A stretch of DNA of 64,000 nt from Streptomyces sp. TLI_053 (GCF_900105395.1 NZ_LT629775.1:3242501-3306500); one strand, 5' to 3'; positions 19,273-27,748 are shown, counted from the stretch's first letter. Translations and numbers: made by a program. Notes: generated from the sequence alone by a model not told the origin.

Positions 19273-20460
19273 GTGACCAGAAGCCACACCAAGACCCCCC
19301 TCGCCGGCACTCCCAGCCTCCTGCGGGCCATCAACGACCGCGCCGCGCTCGAACTGCTGCTGGCGAACGGGCCGCTCTCCCGCACCCAGATCGGCACCCT
19401 CACCGGACTCTCCAAGCCGACCGCCTCCCAGCTGCTGGCGCGGCTGGAAGCGGCCGGGCTGGTGCTGCCGGTGGGCACCACGGCCGGCGGACCGGGGCCC
19501 AACGCGCAGCTGTACCAGGTGAATCCCGCCGCCGGCTACGTCGCCGGACTGGACGTCACCAACAGCCACGTCCGGGTCGCGGTCGCCGACATCAGCGGCA
19601 CCACCCTCTCCGAGCACGTCGTCCCCACCAAGGGCTGGCAGGCCGCCGCGACCGTGCCCCGGGTGGCCGACGCGGTCGCCGGGGCGGTCCGCGCCGCCGG
19701 GCTCGCCGAGGACGCCCTGCACACCGTGGTGATCGGCGTCGGCGGCGCGCCCGACCCGGTCACCGGCAAGCTGCGGTACGCCTCGCACCTGCCCGGCTGG
19801 CACGCGCCGCGGCTGGCCGAGGGGCTGGCCGGGGCGATCGGCGCGCCGGTGACGATCGAGAACGACGTGAACCTCGCCGCCGTCGCGGAGCAGTCCTCCG
19901 GCGCGGCCGGCGGCTTCGAGGACTTCGTGCTGCTGTGGGCGGGCGAGGGCACCGGCGCCGCGATCGTGATCGCCGGCCGGCTGCACCGCGGCTTCACCGG
20001 CGGCGCCGGGGAGGTCGGCTACATGCCGGTGCCCGGCTCGCCGGTCCGGGACGCCCGCCGGCGCAACTCCGGCGGCTTCCAGGAACTCGTCGGCGCCCCC
20101 GCCGTCCGGGCGCTGGCCAAGGAGCACGGGATCGCCGCGCCGAGCGCCGAGGAGGCGGTCGCCCGGGCCCTCGACACCCCCGGCGCGGGCGACTCCTTCC
20201 TCACCGAGCTGGCCGCCCGGCTGGCCGTCGGCCTGGCCGTGATCGTCGCCGTCGTCGACCCCCGGCTGGTGGTGCTCTCCGGCGGGGTCCCGACCGCCGG
20301 CGGCGAACGGCTGCGGGCCCTGGTCGAGGAGGAGCTGGCCAGGATCTCGCCCGCCCGGCCCGAGGTCCGGGGCAGCACGCTGACCGGCTCACCGGTCCTG
20401 ATCGGCGCGCTGGCCCGCGCGCTGGCCGCCGCCCGCGAGGCGGTCTTCTCGACCCACTGA
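19273..20460 (+). CDS. ROK-family regulator of the adjacent sugar-uptake locus
   Basis: The 395-residue protein has an N-terminal winged helix (PLSRTQIGTLTGLSKPTASQLLARLEAAGLV, ~35-65) and a ROK kinase-like fold with VAGLDVTNSHVRVAVADISG and VTIENDVNLAAVAEQSSG. The usual ROK zinc signature CxCGxxGC is absent: the corresponding stretch reads GEVGYMPVPGSPVRDARRRN. This argues for a DNA-binding sensor rather than a working kinase. Its N-terminal region resembles the Rok7B7 type, which in S. coelicolor lies beside N-acetylglucosamine/chitobiose transport genes; that is recalled similarity, not a search result. It lies 152 bp upstream of the binding-protein gene in the same direction. The GTG at 19273 follows repeated GAGGA. 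Confidence 0.88.
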   Translation: MTRSHTKTPLAGTPSLLRAINDRAALELLLANGPLSRTQIGTLTGLSKPTASQLLARLEAAGLVLPVGTTAGGPGPNAQLYQVNPAAGYVAGLDVTNSHVRVAVADISGTTLSEHVVPTKGWQAAATVPRVADAVAGAVRAAGLAEDALHTVVIGVGGAPDPVTGKLRYASHLPGWHAPRLAEGLAGAIGAPVTIENDVNLAAVAEQSSGAAGGFEDFVLLWAGEGTGAAIVIAGRLHRGFTGGAGEVGYMPVPGSPVRDARRRNSGGFQELVGAPAVRALAKEHGIAAPSAEEAVARALDTPGAGDSFLTELAARLAVGLAVIVAVVDPRLVVLSGGVPTAGGERLRALVEEELARISPARPEVRGSTLTGSPVLIGALARALAAAREAVFSTH

Positions 20461-20467
20461 CGTCCCC

Positions 20468-20509
20468 CGCACACAGGCCCACGCACACAGGCCCACGCAC
20501 ACAGCCCGA
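20468..20509 (+). repeat. three 14-bp tandem repeats upstream of the sugar-binding lipoprotein gene
   Basis: The unit CGCACACAGGCCCA occurs at 20468 and 20482 exactly and at 20496 with two changes, in the ROK/binding-protein gap. It may be a regulatory site or simple slippage. Confidence 0.6.
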
Positions 20510-20612
20510 CGCACGGCCCGCACCGCTCGACCCTGCACCCACCTCTCCCCATCCCGAACGCGGGACCCGAGGCAATGACGCCTGCCCGCGGCACCCCCAG
20601 GAGGACCTCGAA

Positions 20613-21974
20613 GTGCAATCCACCACCTCTCCCGCCCGCAGAAGCCGCCGGACGCTCGCCGCCGTCACCGGCAGCGCCGTCCTCGCCCTGCTCGCCACCG
20701 CCTGCACCGGCAGCAGCGACGGCGGCTCCGGCGACGACTCCGCCAGTGGCAAGGACGTCACGATCACCTTCTGGCACGGCTGGAGCCAGGACTCCGAGGT
20801 GAAGGCGATCAACGACAACATCGCCGCCTTCGAGAAGGCCCACCCCAACATCCACGTCAAGGCCGTCGGCAACATCGCCGACGACAAGGTCAACCAGGCC
20901 CTGCGGGCCGGCGGCGACGACGCCCCCGACGTGGTGTCCTCCTTCACCACCAACAACGTCGGCATGTTCTGTTCGACCAAGGCCTTCGTCGACCTCAAGC
21001 CGCTGCTGGCCAAGGACGGCATCGACGCCGCCAAGACCTTCCCGGCCGCGATGCTCAACTACACGCAGTTCCAGGGCAACCAGTGCTCCCTGCCGCTGCT
21101 CGGCGACGCCTTCGGCCTGTACTACAACAAGAAGGCCTTCGCCGACGCGGGCATCACCAACCCGCCGAAGACCTTCACCGAGTTCGCCGAGGTCGCCAAC
21201 AAGCTCACCGTCCCCGAGGGCGACGGCTACAAGCAGCTCGGCTTCATGCCGCTGTACCACGGCTACGAGTCGACCACCGAGCACTTCCTCGGCCAGTACG
21301 GCCCCACGTACTTCGACTCCGCCGGCAAGTCCACCGTCGCCACCGACCCGAAGGTCGCCGCGATGATGAAGTGGCAGAAGAGCATGGTCGACAAGCTCGG
21401 CGGCTACGACAAGCTGGAGAAGTACCGCGCCACCTTCGGCGAGGAGTTCAGCGCCAAGAACCCGTTCCACACCGGCCAGGTCGCGATGGCCATCGACGGC
21501 GAGTGGCGCACCGCCTCGCTCGCCACCGACAAGCCGGACTTCGACTGGGCGACCGCGCCGTTCCCGGTGCCGGACGACCAGCAGGACACCTACGGCCGCG
21601 GCTACCAGACCGGCACCATCGTCGGCATCGCCAGCACCAGCAAGAAGCAGGCCGCCGCCTGGGAATTCGTGAAGTTCCTGACCACCGACACCGACGCGGT
21701 CGTCTCCTTCGCCAACGCGATCCACAACGTGCCGAGCACCTTCGCCGCGCTGGAGTCGCCGAAGCTGGTCGCCGACGAGAACTTCAAGACCTTCGTGAAC
21801 ATCGCCAAGCACGCCAGCTCCGGCACCACGCCGGCCGTCGTCAACGGCGGCGGCTACCTGGTCTCCGTGCAGAACCTCGGCTACGACTACGAGTCCGGCA
21901 AGCAGACCGACCTCACGGCCGGCCTCGCCGCCACCGCCAAGGAGATCGACGCCGCCATCGCCCAGGCCAAGTAG
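20613..21974 (+). CDS. sugar ABC transporter substrate-binding lipoprotein
   Basis: A signal peptide (RRSRRTLAAVTGSAVLALLATAC) with a twin-arginine-like start ends in a lipobox cysteine near residue 30. The mature protein would be lipid-anchored outside the membrane. It is a family 1 extracellular binding protein: VTITFWHGWSQDSEVKAINDNI at the start of the mature part, GDAFGLYYNKKAFADAGI, and VAMAIDGEWR are typical of oligosaccharide binders. It is 453 residues. The GTG at 20613 has AGGAGG upstream. It opens a binding-protein/permease/permease operon; with GH4 and N-acetylglucosamine-kinase genes downstream, a GlcNAc or chitobiose-type ligand is likely but not shown. Confidence 0.93.
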   Translation: MQSTTSPARRSRRTLAAVTGSAVLALLATACTGSSDGGSGDDSASGKDVTITFWHGWSQDSEVKAINDNIAAFEKAHPNIHVKAVGNIADDKVNQALRAGGDDAPDVVSSFTTNNVGMFCSTKAFVDLKPLLAKDGIDAAKTFPAAMLNYTQFQGNQCSLPLLGDAFGLYYNKKAFADAGITNPPKTFTEFAEVANKLTVPEGDGYKQLGFMPLYHGYESTTEHFLGQYGPTYFDSAGKSTVATDPKVAAMMKWQKSMVDKLGGYDKLEKYRATFGEEFSAKNPFHTGQVAMAIDGEWRTASLATDKPDFDWATAPFPVPDDQQDTYGRGYQTGTIVGIASTSKKQAAAWEFVKFLTTDTDAVVSFANAIHNVPSTFAALESPKLVADENFKTFVNIAKHASSGTTPAVVNGGGYLVSVQNLGYDYESGKQTDLTAGLAATAKEIDAAIAQAK

Positions 21975-22019
21975 CGCGCACCCCGCACCCCGCACGCCCG
22001 GCCCGTCCTCGGAGCTCCC

Positions 22020-23018
22020 ATGTCACTCGCGTCCGCCACCCGCAAGGGGGCCGGAGCGACCGCCCCGGCGGCGCCTCCCGTGCAGCAGCTGCTGCGCCGG
22101 AAGCGCCGCCGGGCGGCGGCCCGCACCCTCGCCTTCCTCTCCCCCTGGCTGATCGGGTTCAGCGTCTTCTTCCTGTACCCGCTGATCTCGACGATCTACT
22201 TCTCGTTCACCAAGTACAACGGCTTCGGCTCGCCCACCTTCACCGGCCTGAAGAACTGGGACTACGTCTTCAACGACCTCCCGGCGTTCTGGCAGGGCCT
22301 GCGCAACACCCTGTGGCTGGTCGTCGTCATGGTGAGCCTGCGGGTGGCGTTCGGTCTCGGCATCGGGCTGCTGATCACCAAGATCAAGACCGGGGTCGGC
22401 TTCTTCCGCACCGCCTTCTACCTGCCGTACCTGGCCCCGCCGGTGGCCGCCACCGTCGCCTTCGCCTTCCTGCTCAACCCCGGCACCGGCCCGGTGAACC
22501 ACTTCCTCGGCGAGATCGGACTGCCGCAGCCCGGCTGGTTCGCCGACCCGAACTGGTCGAAGCCCGCGCTCACCCTGCTCGCCATGTGGGGCGTCGGCGA
22601 CCTGATGGTCATCTTCATGGCCTCCCTGCTGGACGTCCCGAAGGAGCAGTACGAGGCCGCCGAGCTCGACGGGGCCGGCCCGTTCCAGAAGTTCCGCTAC
22701 GTCACCCTGCCGAACATCTCGCCGATCATCATGTTCGCGGTGGTCACCGGCGTCATCCAGACCATGCAGTACTACACGCAGGCGTTCGTCGCCGGGCGGG
22801 TCGCCGCCGGCAACGCCGGCAACTCCGGCCAGCAGTTCGAGCCCGGCTACCCGAACGGCTCCACCTGGACCCTGCCGCAGATGGTCTACAACCTCGGCTT
22901 CCAGCGCTTCAACTACGGCGCGGCGTGCGTCGTGGCCCTGGTGCTGTTCGTCATCTCGATGGCCGTGACCTCGGTGCTGATGCGCCGCAAGTCCGGCTTC
23001 ATGGCCAGCGACGACTAG
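22020..23018 (+). CDS. sugar ABC transporter permease (MalF type)
   Basis: The 332-residue protein has about six membrane helices, starting at TLAFLSPWLIGFSVFFLYPLI. The EAA loop that contacts the ATPase is EQYEAAELDGAGPFQKFRYVTLPNI. It lies 45 bp after the binding-protein gene and 21 bp before the second permease. No ATP-binding protein gene is in the locus; in streptomycetes such importers share the ATPase MsiK encoded elsewhere. Confidence 0.94.
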   Translation: MSLASATRKGAGATAPAAPPVQQLLRRKRRRAAARTLAFLSPWLIGFSVFFLYPLISTIYFSFTKYNGFGSPTFTGLKNWDYVFNDLPAFWQGLRNTLWLVVVMVSLRVAFGLGIGLLITKIKTGVGFFRTAFYLPYLAPPVAATVAFAFLLNPGTGPVNHFLGEIGLPQPGWFADPNWSKPALTLLAMWGVGDLMVIFMASLLDVPKEQYEAAELDGAGPFQKFRYVTLPNISPIIMFAVVTGVIQTMQYYTQAFVAGRVAAGNAGNSGQQFEPGYPNGSTWTLPQMVYNLGFQRFNYGAACVVALVLFVISMAVTSVLMRRKSGFMASDD

Positions 23019-23039
23019 CGGCCCAGTGAGGACACGATC

Positions 23040-23963
23040 ATGACTCTCAGCTCGACCCTCCCCTCCGAGGCCCCCGGGAAGCGGACCGGCCGGGGCGCCA
23101 CCCGCGGCCCCGTCACCGCCGCCGAGCGGGTCGCCCGCCGGCGCGCGCTGCTCAACTGGGTGGCCGTCCACTCGCTGGCGATCGCCGCCGGCCTCTTCTT
23201 CCTGCTGCCGTTCGTCTTCGTCTTCCTCACCTCGGTGATGACCGACAGCCAGGCACTCACCACCGACTACTGGCCCACCTCCTGGAACTGGGGCAACTAC
23301 GGCAAGGTCTGGAACACCCCCGGCTTCCTGACCTGGTGGCGCAACACCCTGCTCTACGCGCTCGCCGGCACCGTGCTGACCATCGTCTCCAGCCTGCCGG
23401 TCGCCTACGCGCTCGCGAAGTTCCGCTTCCGCGGCCGCAACCTGGCGATGATGGCGGTCATCTCGATGATGATGCTGCCGCCGCAGGTCACCATCATCCC
23501 GATGTACCTGTTCTGGGCGAAGCAGCTGGGCCTCGGCGGCTCGCTCTGGCCGCTGATCATCCCGATGGCCTTCGGCGACGCCTTCTCGATCTTCCTGCTG
23601 CGGCAGTTCCTGCTGACCATCCCCAAGGAGTACATCGAGGCGGCCCGGATCGACGGCTGCGGCGAACTCCGCACCCTGCTGCGGGTGGTGCTGCCGATGG
23701 CCAAGCCGGCCATCGCCGCCGTCGCGCTGTTCCAGTTCTTCTACTGCTGGAACGACTACTTCGGCCCGCAGATCTACGCCAGCAGCAACCACGACGCCTG
23801 GACCCTCTCCTACGGACTGGAGTCCTTCAAGGGCGCCCACCACACCAACTGGAACCTCACCATGGCCGCCACCCTGCTGGTGATGGCCCCGGTGATCGTC
23901 CTCTTCTTCTTCGCACAGAAGGCCTTCATCGAAGGCGTGACACTGACAGGGGTCAAGGGCTGA
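23040..23963 (+). CDS. sugar ABC transporter permease (MalG type)
   Basis: The 307-residue protein pairs with the preceding permease. Helices begin with HSLAIAAGLFFLLPFVFVFLTSV. The EAA loop is EYIEAARIDGCGELRTLLRVVLPMAKPA. Its stop codon overlaps the start of the GH4 gene by one base (TGATG), implying translational coupling between import and cytoplasmic hydrolysis. Confidence 0.94.
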   Translation: MTLSSTLPSEAPGKRTGRGATRGPVTAAERVARRRALLNWVAVHSLAIAAGLFFLLPFVFVFLTSVMTDSQALTTDYWPTSWNWGNYGKVWNTPGFLTWWRNTLLYALAGTVLTIVSSLPVAYALAKFRFRGRNLAMMAVISMMMLPPQVTIIPMYLFWAKQLGLGGSLWPLIIPMAFGDAFSIFLLRQFLLTIPKEYIEAARIDGCGELRTLLRVVLPMAKPAIAAVALFQFFYCWNDYFGPQIYASSNHDAWTLSYGLESFKGAHHTNWNLTMAATLLVMAPVIVLFFFAQKAFIEGVTLTGVKG

Positions 23964-25252
23964 TGTCCGCACTCAAGCTGGCCATCATCGGCGGCGGTTC
24001 TACGTACACCCCGGAGCTGATCGACGGCTTCGCCCGGCTCCGGGACACCCTTCCGATCGGCGAACTCGTCCTCGTCGACCCGGCCGCCGACCGGCTGGAG
24101 CTGATCGGCGGGCTGGCCCGGCGGATCTTCGCCAAGCAGGGCCACGGCGCGGTCGTCACCACGACCACCGACATCGAGGCCGGCGTCGCGGACGCCGACG
24201 CGGTGCTGCTGCAGCTGCGGGTCGGCGGACAGGCCGCCCGCGACAAGGACGAGACCTGGCCGCTGGAGTGCGGCTGCGTCGGCCAGGAGACCACCGGCGC
24301 TGGTGGCCTCGCCAAGGCGCTGCGCACCGTCCCGGTGGTGCTCGACATCGCCGAGAAGGTCCGCCGCGCCAACCCGGACGCCTGGATCGTCGACTTCACC
24401 AACCCGGTCGGCATCGTCACCCGCGCGCTCCGGAACGCCGGCCACAAGGCCGTCGGCCTGTGCAACGTGGCCATCGGCTTCCAGCGCCGCTTCGCCAAGC
24501 ACCTCGGGGTCGACCCGGAGCTGGTCCGCCTCGACCACGTCGGCCTCAACCACCTCAGCTGGGAGCGCGGCGTCACCCTGCTGGACGCGCCCGGCGCGGC
24601 CGGCGGCCGGGAGGTGCTGCCGGAACTGCTCGCCGGTTTCGGCAAGGAGATCGCCGACGACATCCGGCTGCCGCAGCGGGTGGTCGAGCGGCTCGGCGTC
24701 GTGCCGTCCTACTACCTGCGGTACTTCTACCAGCACGACCTGGTGGTGGAGGAGCTGAAGGTCAAGGGCTCCCGGGCCGCCGAGGTCGCCGAGATCGAGC
24801 GGCAGCTGCTGGAGCTGTACGCCGACCCGGCCCTCGACACCAAGCCGGAGCTGCTCGACCGGCGCGGCGGCGCGTTCTACTCCGAGGCGGCGGTGCAGCT
24901 CATCGCCGCCCTGCTCGGCACCGGCGGCGGGACCTCGGTGCAGGTGGTGAACACCCGCAACGACGGAGTGCTGCCGTTCCTGCCCGACGACGCCGTGATC
25001 GAGGTGCCGGCCGAGGTCGACGCGGCGGGCGTGCGCCCGCTGCCGCAGCGCCCGCTGGAGCCGCTGTACGCCGGCCTGGTCGCCGCCGTCACCTCCTACG
25101 AGCACCTGGCCCTGGACGCCGCCCTGCGCGGCGGTCGCGACCGGGTCTTCGACGCACTGCTCGCCCACCCGCTGGTCGGCCAGATCGAACTCGCCGACCG
25201 GCTCACGGACCGGCTGCTCGCCCACAACCGCGAGCACCTCGCCTGGGCCTGA
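23963..25252 (+). CDS. GH4-family 6-phospho-beta-glucosidase-like enzyme
   Basis: GH4 glycosidases are cytoplasmic, use NAD+ and a divalent metal, and cleave by a redox-elimination route. The 429-residue protein opens with the Rossmann motif LAIIGGGSTYTPELI. It keeps the family segments VDFTNPVGIVTRA, GLCNVAIGFQRR (metal-binding cysteine) and VGLNHLSWERG (metal-binding histidine). The neighbouring importer is ABC-type and does not phosphorylate its cargo, so the substrate is either phosphorylated first by the nearby kinase or this member works on unphosphorylated beta-glycosides. The start overlaps the permease stop. Confidence 0.92.
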   Translation: MSALKLAIIGGGSTYTPELIDGFARLRDTLPIGELVLVDPAADRLELIGGLARRIFAKQGHGAVVTTTTDIEAGVADADAVLLQLRVGGQAARDKDETWPLECGCVGQETTGAGGLAKALRTVPVVLDIAEKVRRANPDAWIVDFTNPVGIVTRALRNAGHKAVGLCNVAIGFQRRFAKHLGVDPELVRLDHVGLNHLSWERGVTLLDAPGAAGGREVLPELLAGFGKEIADDIRLPQRVVERLGVVPSYYLRYFYQHDLVVEELKVKGSRAAEVAEIERQLLELYADPALDTKPELLDRRGGAFYSEAAVQLIAALLGTGGGTSVQVVNTRNDGVLPFLPDDAVIEVPAEVDAAGVRPLPQRPLEPLYAGLVAAVTSYEHLALDAALRGGRDRVFDALLAHPLVGQIELADRLTDRLLAHNREHLAWA

Positions 25253-25305
25253 CCCGCCCGGCCTCCGTGCCGGTCCCGTCCCGGCGCCGGACCGGGCCTC
25301 GGTCC

Positions 25306-25341
25306 CCCGGCCCGCACTCCGTGGGGGGAGTGCGGGCCGGG
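25306..25341 (+). terminator. terminator between the GH4 and kinase genes
   Basis: A perfect 15-bp stem (25306-25320 with 25327-25341) and a 6-nt loop lie in the 196-bp gap after GH4, so the kinase gene may have its own promoter or depend on read-through. Confidence 0.75.
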
Positions 25342-25448
25342 CCTCCCGCGGCCCGGCGCCCGGCGCCCGGCGGAGACCGGGAGGAGAAGCCATCCCCGGC
25401 CGGGAAAGACCCCCGGCCGGGCCACGTACGACGAGCCGCGGGGACCCG

Positions 25449-26468
25449 ATGACCCACCAGCCCGAACCACACCTGCCCGGCGTCCTCGCCATCGACGCCG
25501 GCAACTCCAAGACCGACGTCGCCCTCGTCGGCGCCGACGGCCGTGTTCTCGGCTCCGCCCGGGGCGGCGGCTTCACACCGCAGAAGACCGGCGGCGCCGC
25601 CGCCGTGGCCGGCCTCGCCCCGCTGGTCGAGGAGGCCGCCGCGGCCGCCGGGCTGACCGGCTGGACCGGCCCGCTGACCAGCCACGTCAGCGCCTGCCTG
25701 GCCAACGCCGACCTCCCGGTCGAGGAGGAGGCGCTGCGGGTGGCGCTGGAGTCCCACCCCTGGGGCGTCAGCAACACCGTCGTGAACGACACCTTCGGCC
25801 TGCTGCGGGCCGGCACCGACGGCCCGCGCGGGGTCGCCGTCGTCTGCGGCGCCGGCATCAACTGCGTCGGACTGCTGCCGGACGGCCGTACCGCCCGCTT
25901 CCCCGCCCTCGGCGAGCTCACCGGCGACTGGGGCGGCGGCGCGGGCCTGGCCGTCAGCAGCATGTGGCACGCCGTCCGCGCGGAGGACGGGCGCGGCGGG
26001 CCGACCGCGCTCGCGCCCGCGATCGCCGAGCACTTCGGCCTGCCCAGCGCCGGTGCCGTCGCCGAGGCCGTCCATCTCGGCCACCTGCCGTTCGCCCGGC
26101 TGCACGAGATCGTGCGGGTGCTGTTCGCGGTCGCCGGGGAGGGCGACCGGGCGGCGCTGGAGCTGATCGACCGGCAGGCCGACGAGATCACCCGGCTGGC
26201 GCTGGTCGCCCTGCGCCGCCTCGACCTGCTGGACACGCCGACGCCGGTGGTGCTCGGCGGCGGAGTGCTGGCCGCCCGGCAGTCACTGCTGCTGGACAAC
26301 CTGACGGCGCGCCTGGCCCGGGAGGCACCGCTCGCCGAGCCCCGGATCGTCGTCGCGCCGCCGGTGCTGGGCGCGGTCCTGCTGGGCCTGGACCACCTGC
26401 GGGCCGGGCCGCAGGCGCAGGAGCGGGTGCGGCGGGCCTACGACCCGGCGCACTCCGTGGCCGCGTAG
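25449..26468 (+). CDS. N-acetylglucosamine kinase-like protein (BadF/BadG/BcrA/BcrD ATPase fold)
   Basis: The 339-residue protein belongs to the actin-like sugar kinase fold. The first phosphate-binding motif is LAIDAGNSKTDVALVGADG. VVNDTFGLLRAG supplies the catalytic aspartate region, VAVVCGAGINCVG is the second phosphate loop, GELTGDWGGGAGLAVSSM follows, and the adenosine motif region is TPVVLGGGVLAARQ. Eukaryotic and bacterial relatives phosphorylate N-acetylglucosamine at C6. With a solute importer and GH4 enzyme upstream, it fits as the kinase for sugars released in the cytoplasm. BadF members that activate dehydratases carry a cluster-binding cysteine pattern not seen here. Confidence 0.9.
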   Translation: MTHQPEPHLPGVLAIDAGNSKTDVALVGADGRVLGSARGGGFTPQKTGGAAAVAGLAPLVEEAAAAAGLTGWTGPLTSHVSACLANADLPVEEEALRVALESHPWGVSNTVVNDTFGLLRAGTDGPRGVAVVCGAGINCVGLLPDGRTARFPALGELTGDWGGGAGLAVSSMWHAVRAEDGRGGPTALAPAIAEHFGLPSAGAVAEAVHLGHLPFARLHEIVRVLFAVAGEGDRAALELIDRQADEITRLALVALRRLDLLDTPTPVVLGGGVLAARQSLLLDNLTARLAREAPLAEPRIVVAPPVLGAVLLGLDHLRAGPQAQERVRRAYDPAHSVAA

Positions 26469-26471
26469 CCC

Positions 26472-26498
26472 CGCTCCGTCCGCTCCGTCCGCTCCGTC
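26472..26498 (+). repeat. three 9-bp tandem repeats after the kinase gene
   Basis: CGCTCCGTC is repeated three times exactly, directly after the kinase stop, and decays into further CCTCCGTC units. Confidence 0.7.
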
Positions 26499-26511
26499 CG
26501 CCCTCCGTCCT

Positions 26512-26547
26512 CCGTCCCCGCCGGGCCCGCACGCCCGGCGGGGACGG
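26512..26547 (+). terminator. terminator after the kinase gene
   Basis: A perfect 15-bp stem (26512-26526 with 26533-26547) with a 6-nt loop. Confidence 0.8.
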
Positions 26548-26593
26548 TCCTGTGTACGGGCGATCGTGCGTACGGGCGGTCCTGGGTACGCGC

Positions 26594-26644
26594 GGTCGTA
26601 CGTCCGGGGCGGTCGTACGTCCGGGGCGGTCGCGCGTCCGGGGC
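26594..26644 (+). repeat. three 17-bp tandem repeats containing GTCGTACGTCC
   Basis: GGTCGTACGTCCGGGGC occurs twice exactly (26594, 26611) and once with two substitutions (26628). Looser copies of TACGGGCG precede it. The array sits 100 bp upstream of the lipoprotein gene. Confidence 0.75.
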
Positions 26645-26744
26645 GGAAACGGTGGACGGCGGATTCGGTGGAGCGGAACCGGTCGGACGGATTCCACCTG
26701 TACGCGGGTGTCTCCTCCGGTCACGTTCCTGGAAGACTCGTCCC

Positions 26745-27365
26745 ATGACCGCGCCCCGCCGCCTCCTCCTCGCCGTGCTGCTCTGCTGCGCCGTCACCAC
26801 CGGCCTCGCCGCCTGCACCCCGATCGACGAGGACCCGACCCTGGCGATGTCCTCCGACGAGGTCGGCGACGTGCGCGACGCCGAGGACGCCGACGACACC
26901 GAGGACGCCGCGGAGGACTGGTACCCGGACACCGAGGAGTACTGGGCGGCCCCCGAGGCCGGGGCCGACCTCGACCTCGCCTCCCCGGCCGCCTCCCCCG
27001 CCGGCGTCTCCCCCACCGCCGTCTCCCCCACCGCCTGCGAGACCGGGGCCGGTCGCCGGGTGGTCCAGGTCCTCGACGTCCGGGACGGCCGGCTGAGCGT
27101 CCGCCCGGTGTCCCCGGGCTGCCCCGCCGACGCCGAACCGGCCGACCTCGCCCTGGCGGCGCACGCCACCGCCACCCTGGTCGACCTCCCGCACGACGAG
27201 CCGGCCAAGGAGGTCCAGCTGCCCGTCCTGCTGGACCACCTCGACACCTGTCTGTCCGGCGGCGAGCCCGAACCCCCCTACGCCTGCTACGGCGACACCT
27301 ACGACCTGGTCGTGGACGCCCGCGGCCGGATCACCCGGATCCGGGAGCTGCGGGCGTCCTCCTGA
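26745..27365 (+). CDS. acidic lipoprotein of unknown function
   Basis: The 206-residue product has a clear lipoprotein signal (RRLLLAVLLCCAVTTGLAAC, lipobox LAAC). A very acidic linker (DEVGDVRDAEDADDTEDAAEDW) and Ser/Pro repeats (ASPAGVSPTAVSPT) follow. The C-terminal ~100 residues have four cysteines (TACETG, SPGCPAD, DTCLSG, YACYGD) and end in a beta-rich stretch YDLVVDARGRITRIREL. The mature protein should be lipid-anchored outside the membrane, with the cysteines likely in disulfides. The ATG at 26745 has GGAAG upstream. No family is recognised. It stands alone between repeat-rich gaps. Confidence 0.82.
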   Translation: MTAPRRLLLAVLLCCAVTTGLAACTPIDEDPTLAMSSDEVGDVRDAEDADDTEDAAEDWYPDTEEYWAAPEAGADLDLASPAASPAGVSPTAVSPTACETGAGRRVVQVLDVRDGRLSVRPVSPGCPADAEPADLALAAHATATLVDLPHDEPAKEVQLPVLLDHLDTCLSGGEPEPPYACYGDTYDLVVDARGRITRIRELRASS

Positions 27366-27443
27366 GCCGTCCTGCCGGGCCGTCCGGGGCGGTCCTGCGG
27401 GGCGGTCCTGCGGGCGGCGGGACCGGCCTCCGGACGGCGGGGC

Positions 27444-27474
27444 TTGACCTCATCCGCGGTTGAGGTTGTCGGAT
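27444..27474 (+). promoter_or_regulatory. MerR-type promoter/operator without a nearby merR gene
   Basis: TTGACC (27444) is separated by 19 bp from TCGGAT (27469). Inside the long spacer is a 20-bp dyad, ACCTCA-T-CCGCGG-T-TGAGGT (27447-27466). Long spacers with this dyad are the hallmark of MerR-activated promoters. The first gene downstream is the acetyltransferase, 275 bp away. Confidence 0.5.
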
Positions 27475-27586
27475 GGGGACGTGACCCGGACGCCCGGTCG
27501 CCCGACCGGCGCGTGACGGATCGCGACCGGTCCGAGCCACGCGGTCGATGCCCAGTCAGCGGCGTGGTCCAGGACCGGTCCGTCCC

Positions 27587-27632
27587 GGGGGCCGCCTCCG
27601 ATCTCCTGCGATCGTGCCAGGAGGCGGCCCCC
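27587..27632 (+). other. long hairpin in the acetyltransferase leader region
   Basis: Perfect 13-bp arms (27587-27599 and 27620-27632) enclose a 20-nt loop with two GATC-type motifs. It lies between the MerR-type dyad and the acetyltransferase and could act as a leader structure. The rest of this 383-bp gap (27366-27748) holds GC-rich near-repeats of GGCGGTCCTGCGG and ACCGGTC, and no gene. Confidence 0.45.
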
Positions 27633-27748
27633 TCCTCCGTCCCCGGGCCCGACCGGGCCACCGGGTCAGGGCCACCGGACCGGTCTGCCGAACCGGTCCG
27701 CCGAATCCGGTCGACAGGACCGGCGCGGGTGGCGCAGAGTCAGGACGC

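Noticed and set aside
22023..23972. Reverse open frame across the two sugar permeases
   Set aside because: Composition is that of an antisense shadow (Glu/Gly/Val/His-rich); both permeases are clear.
25449..26468. BadF-type protein as a dehydratase activator
   Set aside because: No dehydratase subunits and no cluster-binding cysteine pattern; kinase motifs and sugar context fit better.
26472..26644. CRISPR-like repeats
   Set aside because: Units are 9 and 17 bp in direct tandem without unique spacers and no cas genes are present.
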